NCBI RefSeq assembly: GCF_016495725.1
Contig: NZ_CP054705.1
Location: 2,356,001 to 2,420,000, forward strand
From: Salicibibacter cibarius
GTDB taxonomy: Bacteria > Bacillota > Bacilli > Bacillales > Marinococcaceae
DNA length: 64,000 bases
Direction: 5' to 3'
Position 1 is the first letter of the stretch. The number at the start of each line of letters is the position of its first letter. Shown piece after piece: positions 63,961 through 64,000 of this stretch. Both the position numbers and the translations under genes were made by a program. The notes under the pieces are model-generated. The model made no database searches. It saw only the letters and a list, made by a program, of their open reading frames with translations, and was not told where the DNA came from.

Positions 63961-64000
63961 GGTCTCGCCCCCTTTCCTTCACATCCGTTAACGACTATGG

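Overview
The window looks like chromosomal DNA of a low-GC, endospore-forming member of the Bacillaceae. The spore genes are the clearest evidence: an Sda-type checkpoint peptide, gamma-type and SspF-type small acid-soluble spore proteins, a Ger(x)C germination lipoprotein and a decayed spoVAF. BlaI/BlaR1/beta-lactamase, glnRA, SigZ, KatE and a RemA-like protein also fit Bacillaceae. Several secreted or membrane proteins are very acidic (TctC-type binding protein, BlaR1, the DEEEEE tail of a class A PBP), which suggests a salt- or alkali-adapted species. I cannot name genus or species from sequence alone.

Layout. 0-3 kb: a minus-strand catabolic operon (amidohydrolase cut by the window edge, PhnZ-like HD protein, class II aldolase) divergent from a fluoroacetate-dehalogenase-like hydrolase. 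3-6 kb: decayed DNA and a 1983-bp IS630-type element carrying a passenger gene, a triple 52-bp repeat and a 34-bp palindrome. 6-14 kb: housekeeping and envelope genes (DUF3219, a frameshifted luciferase-like oxidoreductase, an MFS exporter, YtxH-like, a PBP1 with a huge acidic tail, Sda, DUF421). 14-16 kb: an IS110 transposase and a group II intron remnant. 16-22 kb: small metabolic and stress genes (GNATs, hydrolases, VOC, DUF2200, a sigma factor). 22-28.5 kb: a minus-strand uptake and catabolism cluster (M24 creatinase-like enzyme, TctB, TctA, TctC, SDR, RraA-like), with an IS110 fragment lodged between tctC and tctA. 28.6-31 kb: a broken and an intact XRE regulator and an IS630 remnant. 31-40 kb: a rifampicin phosphotransferase-like enzyme, PepSY, spoVAF pseudogene, spore proteins, DUF1259, DUF421-DUF4363. 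40-50 kb: catalase KatE, a group II intron fragment, a solo TnpB element, gerC, membrane proteins, DUF3231 and a RemA-like gene with two compensating indels. 50-56 kb: an ORF-less group II intron followed by a metalloid island: DUF2703, sigZ, arsC, arsB, arsR on one strand and arsR2, an ArsP-like permease and a double-CC peptide on the other. 56-61 kb: an IS4-family element that ends at the stop codon of blaI, then blaI-blaR1 divergent from a class A beta-lactamase behind two BlaI operators. 61-64 kb: a VOC protein and glnA-glnR.

Many genes form clear regulatory units: ArsR boxes of the form ATCAA-N6-TTGAT occur three times around arsR2/arsP, and TACA-N2-TGTA dyads lie on the bla promoter. 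The window is also rich in mobile-element debris (IS630, IS110, IS4, IS605/TnpB and at least three group II intron pieces), and several genes show recent decay (spoVAF, XRE regulator, luciferase-like oxidoreductase, OpuAC fragment, DUF3231 remnant). The least familiar items are the maturase-less group II intron family, the IS630 element with its passenger and palindromes, the SigZ-DUF2703 pair beside the ars genes, and the PhnZ-like catabolic operon.
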